A stretch of DNA of 64,000 nucleotides from Chrysomallon squamiferum (Eukaryota > Mollusca > Gastropoda > Neomphalida > Peltospiridae): positions 25,795,930 to 25,859,929 of the forward strand of contig CM022672.1 in assembly GCA_012295275.1 (NCBI GenBank). Reading direction: 5' to 3'. Numbering within the stretch: position 1 is the stretch's first letter; every line of letters begins with the position of its first letter. The translations under genes were made by a program, and so were the position numbers. Positions 1 to 61,657 of the stretch are shown here, piece after piece. The notes beneath the pieces were generated by a model. It was given only the letters and a program-made list of their open reading frames with translations. It ran no database searches and had not been told where the DNA came from.

Positions 1-248
1 ACTAAACAAAAAACAAGTGTATATACACACATCACTGTTTTTGTTTCTACATATATTATTCAATAATATACATAAATAGTCCACCCCCATATATATATAT
101 ATTTGAATATGTATGTGTCTGCGTGCGTGCGTGCGTTTAGTAGTTAGGGAACATTATACGGTATTTATATATATACTCTTTACTGAGAGATTAATATTCT
201 GATCTATAATTTATACTTGTATTATGTGAGTGTTAATAAATTATCTGT

Positions 249-336
<88 letters not shown>

Positions 337-989
337 CATTTATTTAAAAACGTAATTTGTATAGTTTCTATTAAATTTGTTCCTATCATTTTATTATGCA
401 TTCTAGTTGTAACAAAATTCAGATGCTAACGAAACTAATTTTGGTTATTTCGGAAGCGTTACATTCAACTGGCGCTATCTATTACAAGAAAAAGCGCAAA
501 CCTATCAAACTGATCTTTTCATTTAGTCATCTATTTTTAAACAGTTATTTTTCATTACAGAGTAAAAATACACGCATAATTATTCCTATTGCTATTACGT
601 CTACTTCTGCTACTACTACTATCTATAATAATAATACTGCTGCTGCCACTACAACTGTATAATAACTACATTTACTACCACCACCACCATTACCACCAAT
701 ACAATTACTATAACAACTGCTACTTTTACTAGTATTTCTACTATTACTACACAGTTAGTGCTAATAATAGTTCTTCTACTGCTACTATTACAAATAGTAT
801 TACTAGTACTGATACAACTTCTATTAGTACTACTACTACTACTACTGCAGTTACTAGAACAGCTACTACTGTTTCAACTGCTGCTAATAATAACAGTACT
901 TTGTTTTCCTTTATGAATAGCCATATATTATTTCTGAAATACAACAACAATAATTTTTGTAAACAACATGAACTATTTCGCAATCTTGC
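1..989. repeat. 5' flank: TG, CT and trinucleotide repeats
   Basis: AT-rich DNA with TA/TG repeats (near 90-135), a pure (CT)n at 251-333 (about 41 units) and a long impure ACT/AAT/ACC/TGC trinucleotide region at 590-890. No coding exon is supported; the open frames here are products of the repeats. Confidence 0.8.
251..333. repeat. (CT)n microsatellite
   Basis: About 41 uninterrupted CT units. Confidence 0.97.
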
Positions 990-1393
990 AGAACACTGAC
1001 TGGAAAGACAGGCTCATGACATTTCGGAAACGGCGGTAGATGCGAACGCGGGTATTGCCTTACGACGGGGTCGCTCAATTAGTGATGTGTGGGCGTTAAA
1101 TTCATCGCATGTAATGTAGGAACCTCATAATATCCGAGGGCAAAAACCACAAGCCAAAACAATCAAAGGTCAGCATCAGCGCGGTTTTGATTACGGTGCC
1201 AGATTAAATGTGCATGTTTATTTGTTTTGAGGAATAACTGTAATACTGATACCCGAGTTGTCACCCCTCAGAAAAGTTTGGAACCGTCTGTCAGCGGTAC
1301 CAAGAAGGTGGCGCTTGGAGGTGTTTTTTTTTTTCTTTACTTTTTTTCCTCGTTGTTTTTTCGTATCGATTACAATCTTTTGGAAGAGAGAGG

Positions 1394-1425
<32 letters not shown>

Positions 1426-1685
1426 GAGTCATTCATCTGATGGTCTGCGGAGAAAAATATTGACAACACTGAGAAAAGGTTAAAGGTATTCCTGAAAGAG
1501 ATCAAAGTTGTCGAAAAAAAAAAAAAACGTTGAGCGGCAGAAAACCGCAATTTTGATATATTTCACGCGCATACTTGCAGACGAGAGTTTGTGAGTGCCA
1601 TGGACGAGCGTTAACAGAAACCACTTGTTAGTCGTTACGCGAGGGACATAAACAATTAGTGAGTGGGGTGCCTGACTCGGTAAAC
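990..1685 (+). promoter_or_regulatory. CpG-rich region, candidate distal promoter and 5' UTR of exon 1a
   Basis: Complex, comparatively CpG-rich DNA (many CG dinucleotides at 1025-1260 and 1560-1680) between microsatellite flank and the AT-rich intron. No TATA box is obvious, which suits a dispersed CpG-type promoter. Poly(T)/poly(A) runs interrupt it at 1322-1336, 1394-1423 and 1514-1527. The transcription start cannot be placed. Confidence 0.45.
1600..1614 (+). promoter_or_regulatory. Short upstream ORF (MDER, stop) ahead of exon 1a
   Basis: ATG GAC GAG CGT TAA in a near-perfect initiation context (GCC before, G after), 71 bp before the exon 1a start codon. If transcription starts upstream of it, this would be expected to reduce translation from 1686. 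It depends on the unknown start site. Confidence 0.35.
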
Positions 1686-51221
<49,536 letters not shown>

Positions 51222-51774
51222 AAGCGCCGAGCAAGCTGACGTGAAACTGGAGGTGTTGAACAACTTGTATATTTTATAACCTACGTGTACAGCAAACTGA
51301 AGAGTGTTCAGTACATACATTAACAGACACATTAACCTGAAGTATGTGAGCGATGTGATGAAGTCGAAGAATCCACTTCATCTGTACCTAATCAGTGACA
51401 TCATCAAACTACAATACTCACAGATGTATTATCATCAACTCTTGTGTGTTTAAAAAAAACAATGTATACATCAGTGACAATACATCATGTTGTAATACAT
51501 GGACTCAGCAGGTGACATTTTGTGTACATCAAGTTGAAGTATTGGACTTCGAACACTGATAATGTATGTGTGTGTGTGTATTAACAGTGACTATGTACAG
51601 TACAGAGACAATTCACTGCTCTACTGAAAGACATACCAAGTTACTGCCAGTACTTTTCTGTTCATCATTGTTATTATTATCATCATCATCATTACTATTA
51701 CTGTTAACATCATCATCATTACTATTATCATTATTATCACATCATCATTATTATTATTATTATCATCTTCATTG

Positions 51775-51802
51775 TTTATTTATTTATTTATTTATTTATT
51801 TA
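51775..51802 (+). promoter_or_regulatory. Overlapping ATTTA pentamers, possible AU-rich mRNA decay element
   Basis: Tandem TTTA gives about six overlapping ATTTA pentamers inside the inferred 3' UTR. In animal mRNAs such clusters can recruit decay factors. The same TTTA motif is a common microsatellite throughout this window, so the location may be accidental. Confidence 0.3.
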
Positions 51803-52452
51803 GTACTTATATCAGGTTTAAATATTGTTTACAGCATTTAGTAAACTCATGTGATTTTATACTGTCATCAAATCATAAGAAGGTCTACTATCATATTTTA
51901 ATGGTGTTGCCATTAATTTCTGTAAACAACTTACTAACTGAAAAATGATTTTTTTCTTTTATCTTTTGTTTTAAAATTCAGATTTTTATAGCAGATAACC
52001 ATTGCTGTATTTAATATCTTTCATATATAAAGTTATTTATTCAAATGAAAATATTTGAAATACTCTTTACAGACAAGTCACTGATGAACAGAGTGCAAAT
52101 TTAAAGCAAGTTTATAATCAGTCAGTTTATTTTTATGCAACGAGTTTGAACTGGTATTCAAACTGCATGCATGTAATACAAATGATATCGTATATATATA
52201 TACACACACAATATATAAAAATATTTATTATGAGCTGGTCTCTCTGGATAGTCTGTAAATCTGATCCCATTTGTTATATATTTATTATAATTTACCTGTT
52301 TTATTAATGTTTAGTTTGCTAAGTTTTTCTTTCTCTTTTCTTTTTTTTTTTTTTTTTTGATTATTATTATTATTAAAGTTCTACTCCTTAGGTAAAAAGA
52401 TATAAAAGAAATTAAATATTATTAATTTAACTAATATCTGTTATGTTTTTTG

Positions 52453-52458
52453 AATAAA
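52453..52458 (+). terminator. Proximal poly(A) signal AATAAA
   Basis: AATAAA in GAATAAAG, followed within 20-50 nt by a T-rich stretch with TTTGTTTC. It could give a shorter 3' UTR of about 1.25 kb. Confidence 0.45.
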
Positions 52459-52907
52459 GTTAAGAAGCTTTTTTTCTCTTCTTTGTTTCTTTTTGGGGGG
52501 TTTGTTTCCTGTTTTTATATATACTTGTGTATATTTTATCTGCACAACATAAACAAAAGCACAAATGATGGGATAACATTATGTGAATGTTCATAGATTA
52601 TAATAATTATACTGACAGCAAATCTTAAGGATTTTAAGCATAAGAATTATGTAAATTCATTATCAAAGCATTTGTTTCATCCTTTATTATTTCTTTTTCT
52701 TTCTTTATTATTATTATTAAACTGTTTTTGACATGTTATACATCAAGATTAATTAATTAATTTGTTCTGTTATTCATTTGTACTGAATTTTTTTTGTACA
52801 TGGTTTCATAATAACTATAAACATTATGAAGAATATGTTCAAACGTGGTTAGTTTTGAACTGTATGGTTTAGATGGCATAATTTCATATTGTGTTTGTCT
52901 CTACGTA

Positions 52908-52913
52908 AATAAA
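52908..52913 (+). terminator. Distal poly(A) signal AATAAA
   Basis: AATAAA in GTAAATAAAC, followed at about 20-40 nt by a T/GT-rich region (TTTGGCATTTGTTG). This is the last good signal before the sequence changes to CpG-richer intergenic DNA at about 53.2 kb, so it is the preferred gene end. Confidence 0.55.
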
Positions 52914-53219
52914 CTTCTTATAACTTTTTATTTGGCATTTGTTGTTTTATTACAACCAGAAATTTTAATATTTGTTGTGTTAATATTGTAAGGATGAGCA
53001 TGTGCACAGAATTCGATAGATTTTAAGGGAGCTGTACAGAAGATAAAAGTGATGTTTTTATTTCTTTCTTTCTTTCTTTCTTCAATTAATAAAAGCTTTT
53101 TTAGACGGAAAAACAAAACAGAATGAACCTTTGAAGAAATGAAGTAATAGTCTTAATGTATTCTACATTCTTCACAGTTACATTTATTAATCTTTATAGC
53201 TACTAATAACAATACAACA

Positions 53220-53400
53220 TCACGGTTCAGAAAGATATGGGCGCCGCCATTATTTCTACAGTTGTGACATCATCGAGTATCGATTTGCTTTGGTTGATCC
53301 TGGCGCAGCGAGACGTTATAAATTCCTCACGTAGATATTAACGGTATCGGTGAGACGGGGAGGAGTGAAGTGGGTTCAAATGTTTTATAACTATTATTTC
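53220..53400. promoter_or_regulatory. CpG-rich block downstream of the RGS gene
   Basis: Abrupt CpG-rich unique sequence (GGGCGCCGCCATTATTT, GGCGCAGCGAGACG, GGTATCGGTGAGACGGGG). GCCGCCATTATTT resembles a YY1 site in reverse. It could be a promoter, enhancer or insulator for an unseen neighbour. No coding exon found next to it. Confidence 0.3.
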
Positions 53401-55218
53401 ACTCGCCTAAAACAAACAACAGGAAGTCAAATCTATGCATGTGTGCTTATCTGTCTTTGTGTGTTTCTGACTCTCTCATTCTGTCTGTGCATGTGTAAAT
53501 GTTAATATATATATATCAACGGTCATAATTCGTAATGCCATAACAGCTGAAAGTCGTCAGTGTAACATTATACCGATGTCTTCGTAAAAAATCGTGTAGA
53601 TACATCCTTCTTGTGGAACTGGCTAATGTGTATAATAATCCGAATGACTTCATAATTTTCATGCAGAAGGATTTAGGGACTTCTGTTTAGTTAGAACCGT
53701 AAACAGGGCTAGCAGACTTTTTCAGTATGTTTAGATATTCAAGAAAAGAGGTTTTCTAAAGACAGAATATATATTTATTTATTTATTTATTTATTTATAT
53801 TATAACTACTATCAGTAGTAGTGGTATTATTTAATGGAAATTATAACTTTTCCTAGCTTACCGTTTTTTAAGGTCACTGACCGGTAGAATAAATGTCGGT
53901 GTGTTTTTTAATTCGTACGACTGCGTGAAATTAATAATGTGTGTTATCATCGTTTGAATACGTAAGAAAAACGTAACTTACTGTGTTCCATTTATTATTT
54001 TAATTAACACACATATTTAGTTCTGTTATCAGACAAAAACAAAGAAAAGAAAACGTGACTCATGCCTACAGTAAATACATAATTATTTACAGAAAGGATG
54101 GCCAATTGGTAGCCTATTTCTGTCTAGTTATAATCATAATTACATCAGCTAATGAATATTAATTTGATATGAGATGACGTCATAGTAATAAATCATAAAC
54201 TTTTATTCAGTGTTTCAACAGATGCAGATTCAGAATGACTCCCTCCTAATCCCTAATTCTTCATGAGCGATGTCATTTTTTAATTTGAAAAGAAATTCAG
54301 ATAATGTATTTACAGAAAATCAGAAAATATTGGGAAAAAAAAAAAAAAAAAAAATAATAATAATAATAATAATAACAATTAAATAAATAATTAACAAAAA
54401 TAATAAATAAATAAATAAATAAATAAAATAAAACAAATAATAGTAATAATAATAATAATAGTTCCTTATTTTATGGGTAATTTTTTTTTTTCTTTTCATT
54501 AATTTCTTCCGAACAAAAATAACTTAATTTACAAGTTTAAGAAGCACTGCTCTAATGATAAGAGTAGAAAATATAAAATAATTAAAATCTAGAAATTTCG
54601 CATGATATTAATTTATCATCATTTATTTAGTTTTGATTTTGTTGTTGTTGTTATTACTGTTACTATATACTACTATACTACTACTACTGCTACTACTACT
54701 ACAACTACTACTACTACATCTACTACTACTACTACTACTATTACTATTATTATTAAGTCGCCTGACCTTGTTTTTATGATGAAGCTAGCTGTAACTTAAG
54801 TATAAATATTTATTAAATATAAGTTTAATTTCTTTCATTATCAATCATATGCAAATAATCATATGGATAATGTTGGAGTAAAAAAAAATTTTTTTTTAAA
54901 TCGTAATGTTTAAATAAGTACTGTAAGTTTTCTTTCATGAAATCAGACATTTTATGGCCAGTCAGACTGCTCCCATTAAAACAACCGCAATGATATCACA
55001 ACCGGAATACTGTTGCTGCCTAATATCAGCAGAAGTAAGTGTACATAATTATTACAATATAATGTGCATTTAATATTACTTACTATTCCATAATGGTCCT
55101 GATGTTTCGTCAGATTTCAAAGAATTACAAAAATAAAATAATAAAATTATATATTTAATTCTATTATATTATTTGTTTTATTAATTTTAAAATATATACG
55201 TAAGTATTTCATCGTGAC

Positions 55219-55250
<32 letters not shown>

Positions 55251-55960
55251 TCACTGTGGTTGTTGTTATCATTATTTATTTACATATTTATTTATTTATT
55301 TATTTATTTATTTATAATGTTTTAACTTTAATTCCACGATTATTTTGAATTATTTAATCAACAGAACTCCAACATCACGACTTCATACTAATTAGCTTAA
55401 AATCGATTTCGGCCTTTCAGTTGTACTTCTAATAATTTTTTTTTTCTTTTTTTTTTCGCATAATATTTATTATACCAGTCGACGCGAAACTAACGAAAAA
55501 TGTTTTCTCTATTAGAGATCCTTTTGTAAAGGGCGATAATAAAGGTTAGCTGTCAACGGCCGCCTCTGTCTGATTTCGAGTGGGAAGCAAATGTTTGAGT
55601 TGCGAAACCACGCAATACATATTTTATTTATTACAGGAAGTATCTGACACATTAGGGCAGAGGGGACAGGCTAATGTATCGATGTGCCTTTAAACTTCAT
55701 TTTCGTTTTGAACGCAATAACAGTGAATCCTCGTGGATAATCATCTGCGTTTAAAATATTACGCGAACAAATACAAAATGTCAGAGATTAGTAATGTTAA
55801 GTTTCTTTATTATCTTTTTTATCATCATTATTCTTCTTTTTCTTATATGTGGATGGTGACAAAAAAAAAATTAAAAAATAAAATGTACAATTCATTTTAT
55901 CTATATTCGACAAAAGATATTTTATGTAGACTTTTATGTAGAAAATGTTTAATAAATAGA
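53400..55960. other. Intergenic DNA with simple repeats
   Basis: TTTA at about 53770-53797, poly(A)/ATA/AAAT at 54334-54460, CTA triplets at 54660-54755, CAT and TTTA at 55225-55315. Unique AT-rich parts contain more CpG than the gene introns. No gene recognised. Confidence 0.65.
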
Positions 55961-56004
55961 AGTCCACGTACATCGACTTGTATAACAAACAGCCCCAGGT
56001 AACA

Positions 56005-56065
56005 TCGTGGAGAATTGAACTTGCGAGTTACAGATTCTCGAGCACATGCTCTAACCACTTACTAA
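56005..56065 (-). mobile_element. tRNA-like SINE head fragment
   Basis: Minus strand: AAGTGGTTAGAGCATGTGCT (A-box region), CGAGAATCTGTAACTCGC (anticodon-arm-like), then AAGTTCAATTCTCC (B-box-like), in correct tRNA order and spacing. The acceptor stem is not evident. Best read as a tRNA-derived SINE remnant. Confidence 0.45.
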
Positions 56066-56149
56066 CACATTTCACTTATTCAAACCTTTATTTGTTTGGT
56101 AAACAATGTGAGATTATGCGTGTTTCAGTGAATGTGACTATGAGTGGTA

Positions 56150-56709
56150 ATGTGTCTGCGTGTGTGTGTGTGTGTGTGTGAGTGTACGTACATACATTTG
56201 TTAAGTATTAATAACTCGAGGGATTAAAACGGCCAAACGCTGTACACTACATATAAACATAACCCAAGGCGGTGTATTTTAAACACGATATTTAACTGTT
56301 AAATACAAGATTTCCGGTACAGTCTGTATTATTAGCTTTTGTGTCACATTCTAAATGTTGTTCCTTAGTCATGCCTGATGCTTATTCCAGCAATAATTGT
56401 TTCACATCGCGCTGCAACTACGGATGTTGTATTTAATCTATTACTGGAAGAATGTATAGGAAATTATATATCATTTGAATTGCTTCAGAATCAAGGTATC
56501 TAACTTTCATGTTCAAATTGTCAGTCATTTCGTCGTATTGCCTGCATCATTAACTTTGTCTCAAAATCTGATTTTGTAGTGCGACAAGCCATTATAAAAC
56601 ATTGTATTTTAAAAAAGGATTTATCTATAAAATGTTTTATTTTAATTTCAATCTTTAAAAAAAAAAAATATATATATATTAATAACAACAACAAAACAAA
56701 ACAAGAAAT

Positions 56710-56742
<33 letters not shown>

Positions 56743-57330
56743 CACACACACACACACATACACACAAATACATATATGTATATTTTTACAGGTAAATATA
56801 ATATTCTTTTATTTAAAATTTTCAATTTCGTTCATAACAAATATAACAATAAAATTATTAGTATTGTTATTATTGTTGTTGTTGTTGTTGTTGTTATTAT
56901 TATTATACTACTATTAACATTATGACTTGGAATCTTAGAAATCTGCACATGCTTTTCAGTTACTAACTAACTTGTTAACCTGGGTTACGCTTTGTGAACT
57001 GTTTTAAGTCACATTTGCATCGAAGGGATACTCAGACAGACAGATAGAAACACCAGACAGTCAGACAGACTCTCGACAAAGCAGTCTTTATTCAGTTAAT
57101 AACTCTTTTGTCAAAGAACGCCAACACGTTATAACAATTATTAAATCTTAATAACCGTTGACTTAATGCTATATAAAAAAATACTCCTAAGCTTTCTTTT
57201 GTTTCGAAATGAATGCAAAAGTGTCGCATAAGGTCAAAGAACTGGACACAATTATTAATGAACGGTAAAACAGTCTTATATTTAACAAAAAGAAGGGAAA
57301 AAAAGAAATAAGTTAAATAACGTGCGGGTA
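56150..57330. repeat. Segmental duplication, copy 1
   Basis: About 1.2 kb with a closely similar second copy immediately downstream. Contains GT (56160-56181) and CA (56709-56763) repeats and TTG/TTA repeats (56866-56905). The right 300 bp (about 57000-57290) matches 59040-59330 at roughly 95% identity or more by eye, including a 60-bp stretch (57061-57120) with no difference. Confidence 0.88.
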
Positions 57331-57379
57331 TAATCTCAGAATATACGAGAGTAAAACGGTCGAACGATGTACACTAAAA

Positions 57380-58443
57380 ATAAACACGTGTTGTGTGTGC
57401 ATGTGAGTGTATTCATGTACATTTGTTAAGTATTAATAATTCGAGGAATTAAAACGAACGGTCAAATACTGTACACTAAATATAAACATGATATTTAACC
57501 ATTAAATACACGATTTCCCGTCCCATCTGTGTTATTAGTTTTTGTGTAAATGTTGTTTCTTAGTCATGGATTCCAGCAGTAATTGTTTCAGTTCACGCTA
57601 TAACTAGAGATCTTTGATTAAATGATGTACATCATTTTTCTATTATTGGAAGAATGCATGGGAAATTATATATCATTTGAAATTCTTCAGAATCAAGATC
57701 TCTAACTTTCACGTTCAGATTGTTAGTCATTTCATCGTTTTGTCTGCAACAATAACCTTGTCTCAAAATCTTTAAAAAATAATATTAATAAAAAAAAAAT
57801 AATAATAATAATAAAAATGGCCATTATTAAAAAAGGATTTATCTATAAAATGCTTTATTTTAATTTCATTCTTTATCCATAACGTATATACTGATGTGCC
57901 GGCTATGCTTCTTTGTGTGTCTTCCAAATAACACCTAATTTTAACCAGTCTAAATGACATAACTCCAGTGCTATTGGTTTAAGCAGAGGAATAACACTAA
58001 TACAAAAATACATACTACTAATACCGCTTTTTCGTGACTCACCCAAGCTCCGGAACTGCAAGGCCACGAAAGGCATGCTTGAATATTTATTGATTACAAG
58101 CACGATTCAAATGGATGATTGGCTCAGTACTTCGATGGTACAGGAGCACTTTTGAAATCCATTGCTTTAGGTTTTGTAGACAAAAATAAAACATAGATTT
58201 ATAAAGAGTTTAAATGATTATACTGAAATGGTTAGATCTTGCTGTGATTTCTGTAATTATGACAACATAACATAATAAGCTGCTGAGAGAAGTAAATATA
58301 TCTAACTTCGACCACAGGGTGTGTGAAGTATTAGGTGACATAATTTGCTTGTTTTGTGCTTCTTGATTTGACCTGAAGGCGAAAACTGACGTATGTCTTT
58401 TTTAAAGTACATTATTAACCACTGGGAAAAAAAAAAAAAAAAA

Positions 58444-58495
<52 letters not shown>

Positions 58496-58867
58496 TAGTT
58501 ATTTAGTATTTTATTTTATTCATTTGCTTTTCTGTTACTGTTTCAATATTTCAAATATTAGGATTCAGTCGTCATGTTTATTTAAATATTTTCATATTTC
58601 GATTTATTTATTTATTTATTTATTTTTATGTCGTTATATTTTTTCTTAATAATATATAATAACAACAAAACAATACACAAGAACTGAATAAACACGCGCA
58701 CGCACACATATATATAATACGAATATTTTTACTGTACATGTAAATATATTATTCCTATTATTTAAAATGTTCAGTTTCGTTCATAACAAATATAACAACA
58801 AAATTATTATTATTATTATTGTTGCTGTTGTTGTTATTGTTGTTACTACTGTTGCTGTTGTTGTTGA

Positions 58868-58930
<63 letters not shown>

Positions 58931-59326
58931 GAAAGAACATTATGACTGGGTAAACCGAACATTTAGAGATCTAGAAATCTGCACATATTTTTCCGTTACT
59001 AACTAACTAACTTGTTAACCTGGATTACGCTTTGTGAACTGTTTTAAGTCACATTTGCATCGAAGGGATACTCAGACAGACAGATAGAAACACCAGACAG
59101 TCAGACAGACTCTCGACAAAGCAGTCTTTATTCAGTTAATAACTCTTTTGTCAAAGAACGCCAACACGTTATAACAATTATTAAATCTTAATAAACGTTG
59201 ACTTAATGCTATCTAAAAAATAATCCCAAGCTTTCTTTTGTTTCGAAATGAATGCAAAAGTGTCGCATAAGGTCAAAGAACTGGACAAGAATGTTAATGT
59301 ACGGTAAAGCAGTCTCTTGTTTAATA

Positions 59327-59330
<4 letters not shown>
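57380..59330. repeat. Segmental duplication, copy 2, split by extra sequence
   Basis: 57380-57880 matches 56150-56655 (shared CATTTGTTAAGTATTAATAA and GGATTTATCTATAAAATG), and 58645-59330 matches 56655-57330. Between them, 57885-58640 has no counterpart in copy 1. Includes ATA repeats at 58445-58494 and 58800-58930 and (TA)n at 59333-59359 just beyond. No gene recognised. Confidence 0.85.
57885..58500. mobile_element. Possible inserted element within copy 2
   Basis: Unique 600-bp block absent from copy 1, ending in a run of about 21 A followed by (ATA)n, as retroposon tails often do. It holds no ORF above about 65 codons and no recognised SINE head. Target-site duplication was not found by eye. 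Confidence 0.35.
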
Positions 59331-59359
<29 letters not shown>

Positions 59360-59700
59360 ACAAAATAAAATAAAGAAATCTACCAGGAAGTTTAATAACC
59401 TGTGGATATAACAGAATACACGAGTATAAATAGCGGTTGCAACCTGAAGTTATGAACGACAGGCTAAACAGAGCAAGCAAGTCGTGATGAGCTATTTAAT
59501 TATTAATAACATCCATTAATTATAATTATTTTACAACTCTGATTTCTGACCGGTTCTTAGCAATGACTCCCTGAGATAAAATCCACAATAAAGTTACATT
59601 TTCTAATATCGTATAAAACTTGTAATAAAAGTAAATCAATAGTAGTTACACATATTAATTATGTTAATTACTAATTGTTTTGCGTATAAGATGATAGACA

Positions 59701-59747
59701 TAAACATAATTATTTACACGATGTAAATGTGTAAATAATTATGTTTA
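59701..59747. repeat. Perfect inverted repeat, 19-bp arms and 9-bp loop
   Basis: Left arm TAAACATAATTATTTACAC (59701-59719), loop GATGTAAAT, right arm its exact reverse complement (59729-59747). AT-rich; no element recognised around it. Confidence 0.95.
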
Positions 59748-59759
59748 CGTGCGTTTACA

Positions 59760-60600
59760 AAATATTATTATTAATAATAATAATAATATAATAATAATAA
59801 AAATAATAATAATAATAAAAGAGAAAAAATCGGAGAAAAGAGGAACAAAACAAACGCATACAAATATTAACATTAAAACGGCTCTAAAAAATTAAATATT
59901 TATTTTCTGTTAGCACTTTTCGTACTTAGCTGGGAAACTGAAGAACGTGTTTGAAACTCGATTTGACTGTCAGTTCCCAAAACAGTGTGGTTTTTCCATT
60001 TGTCTGACTTGACGAGAGATATTTTTCGATCGTTGATCAATAGCTTTACGTGTACAGTCTGCAAAGTGTGAAGTCTTTGTAAAATATTCCTTTCTTTTTT
60101 TCTCCAGTTAAATTCGTGTAAAACAGATGCAGTTGTTCTAGTGCATGCGATATTTTTCTTTTTTCTTTTTTTTTTTTTTTTTTTTACTTACTTTACTATT
60201 AATGTATTTTTTTTGTTGTTGTTGTTGTTATTATTATTATTTGTCCATGAAAAATTGTGTGGGTATTTTTTTTTTTAAATTAATAATAACGGCACATTCT
60301 ATGGGTTATTTTTTTTTTTTGTTGTTGTTGTTTTGTTTGTTTGTTTGTTTTATTTTTATTTTTATTATTTTATTTTTGTTGTTGTTGTTGTTGTTGTTGT
60401 GTTATTATTATTATTATTTAATTTATTTTCATTTTTTGTTTTTGTTTTATGTAATTTATTTGTTTATTTATTTTGTTTATTATTATTATTATTATTTTAT
60501 TATTATTATTTTTATTATTATTTTTTATTATTTCATTTTTTAAATATAATTTATTTATTTATATGTTTGTTTGTTTGTTTATTTATGTGTTTGTTTAATA
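59760..60600. repeat. ATA, poly(T), TTG, TTA and TTTA repeats
   Basis: ATA at 59760-59818; T/TTG/TTA/TTTA mixtures at 60155-60600. The intervening 59820-60140 is unique DNA with CpG and no recognised gene. Long hydrophobic open frames here are artefacts of the T-rich repeats. Confidence 0.85.
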
Positions 60601-60699
60601 TTATATTCCCCACTGATGTAAACAGTTTCATTTTATCCATACGACTCTTCCTTCTTTTAACCTGTCCTCGCAATATTTCTTCTTCTTTTTCTTCTCTTT

Positions 60700-61614
60700 T
60701 TTAAGGTCGTATTCATCACAGACACTATGGCGCAGATAAAAAGGATTAAATCACCGTCTGCCTACACGTGAATCGTAATCCTTCATCATTTCCTTTCTAT
60801 AATTGATCAATTTGCTTTTATCAATAGTATTTCAACACCGCGGTAAAATTAATGTGATTTATTGGGATATTTTTAACACTGGCCGGATTTTATCGATGAG
60901 ATTGAAGCGAGTCACGAAATACCACTCGCAAACGTCACGAAGCCGTCTCTTCGTAAATGTCGATCTGACGTCACGATGAAACACACCGCTGATGAAGTCA
61001 TGCGAATGGTAATACGATTAAGTTGATTTTTATTAATCTTCGTTAAGTCTGGACAGCATTGTTAATTAAAATTTATTGTTCTTCGTGTAGCGACATAAAA
61101 AAATTTCCCGGAATTTTCAATTCTGGGTTACTTTTTATTATCAGTTGCATAAAGGTGAAACGTCACAATCATACTTACGTTTCACGCTGTTTGACGTAGA
61201 AACTGTGCAAGAAAATGTTAAGTTACACAGAATTGGTAACATAACATCGTCACAATCTTATCCGAAACCTTCATGAATAAAATAGAAGAAGGGACTAAAT
61301 GCTTCCGCAAAAGAGTCACAGGACGAACACAGATGGCGTTGTGCATAGTGCTCGCTCTATGCTGGGATGTCCCTCTGTTTCGTCAGACTATTTAACATCA
61401 ATAACAACAAAATAACCGAATAAATAAATAATTAAAATCGATCAGTAAGAGGTTATTCTTAAAAAAAAATTCTTGAAAATTAATGTAATAAATCATGTTT
61501 TGGTGATGATTATATTGTTTCTTCTTCTTCTTCTTATTGTTGTTGTTGTTGTGGTGGTGGTGGTGGTGGTGGTGGTGATTGTTGTTGCTGTCATTACTGT
61601 TATTGTTGCTGTTG

Positions 61615-61657
<43 letters not shown>

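Larger units (their letters stand above)
51222..52930 (+). other. Probable 3' UTR of the RGS gene
   Basis: About 1.7 kb from the stop to the last good poly(A) signal. The first 430 bp is fairly complex; after that come CAT/TTA repeats (51660-51780), a TTTA run, TA/CA repeats near 52190-52210 and T-rich stretches. No downstream coding exon is seen. The boundary is inferred from the poly(A) signal only. Confidence 0.6.

Noticed and set aside
217-429. 70-codon frame with a long Leu-Ser run
   Set aside because: It is the (CT)n microsatellite translated; no coding signal outside the repeat.
58018-58103. Possible functional tRNA or small RNA in GC-richer sequence
   Set aside because: No A-box/B-box pair or cloverleaf could be assembled.
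60145-60704. Hydrophobic 120-130-codon frames that look like membrane proteins
   Set aside because: Phe/Tyr/Leu/Val runs come directly from T, TTA and TTG repeats.
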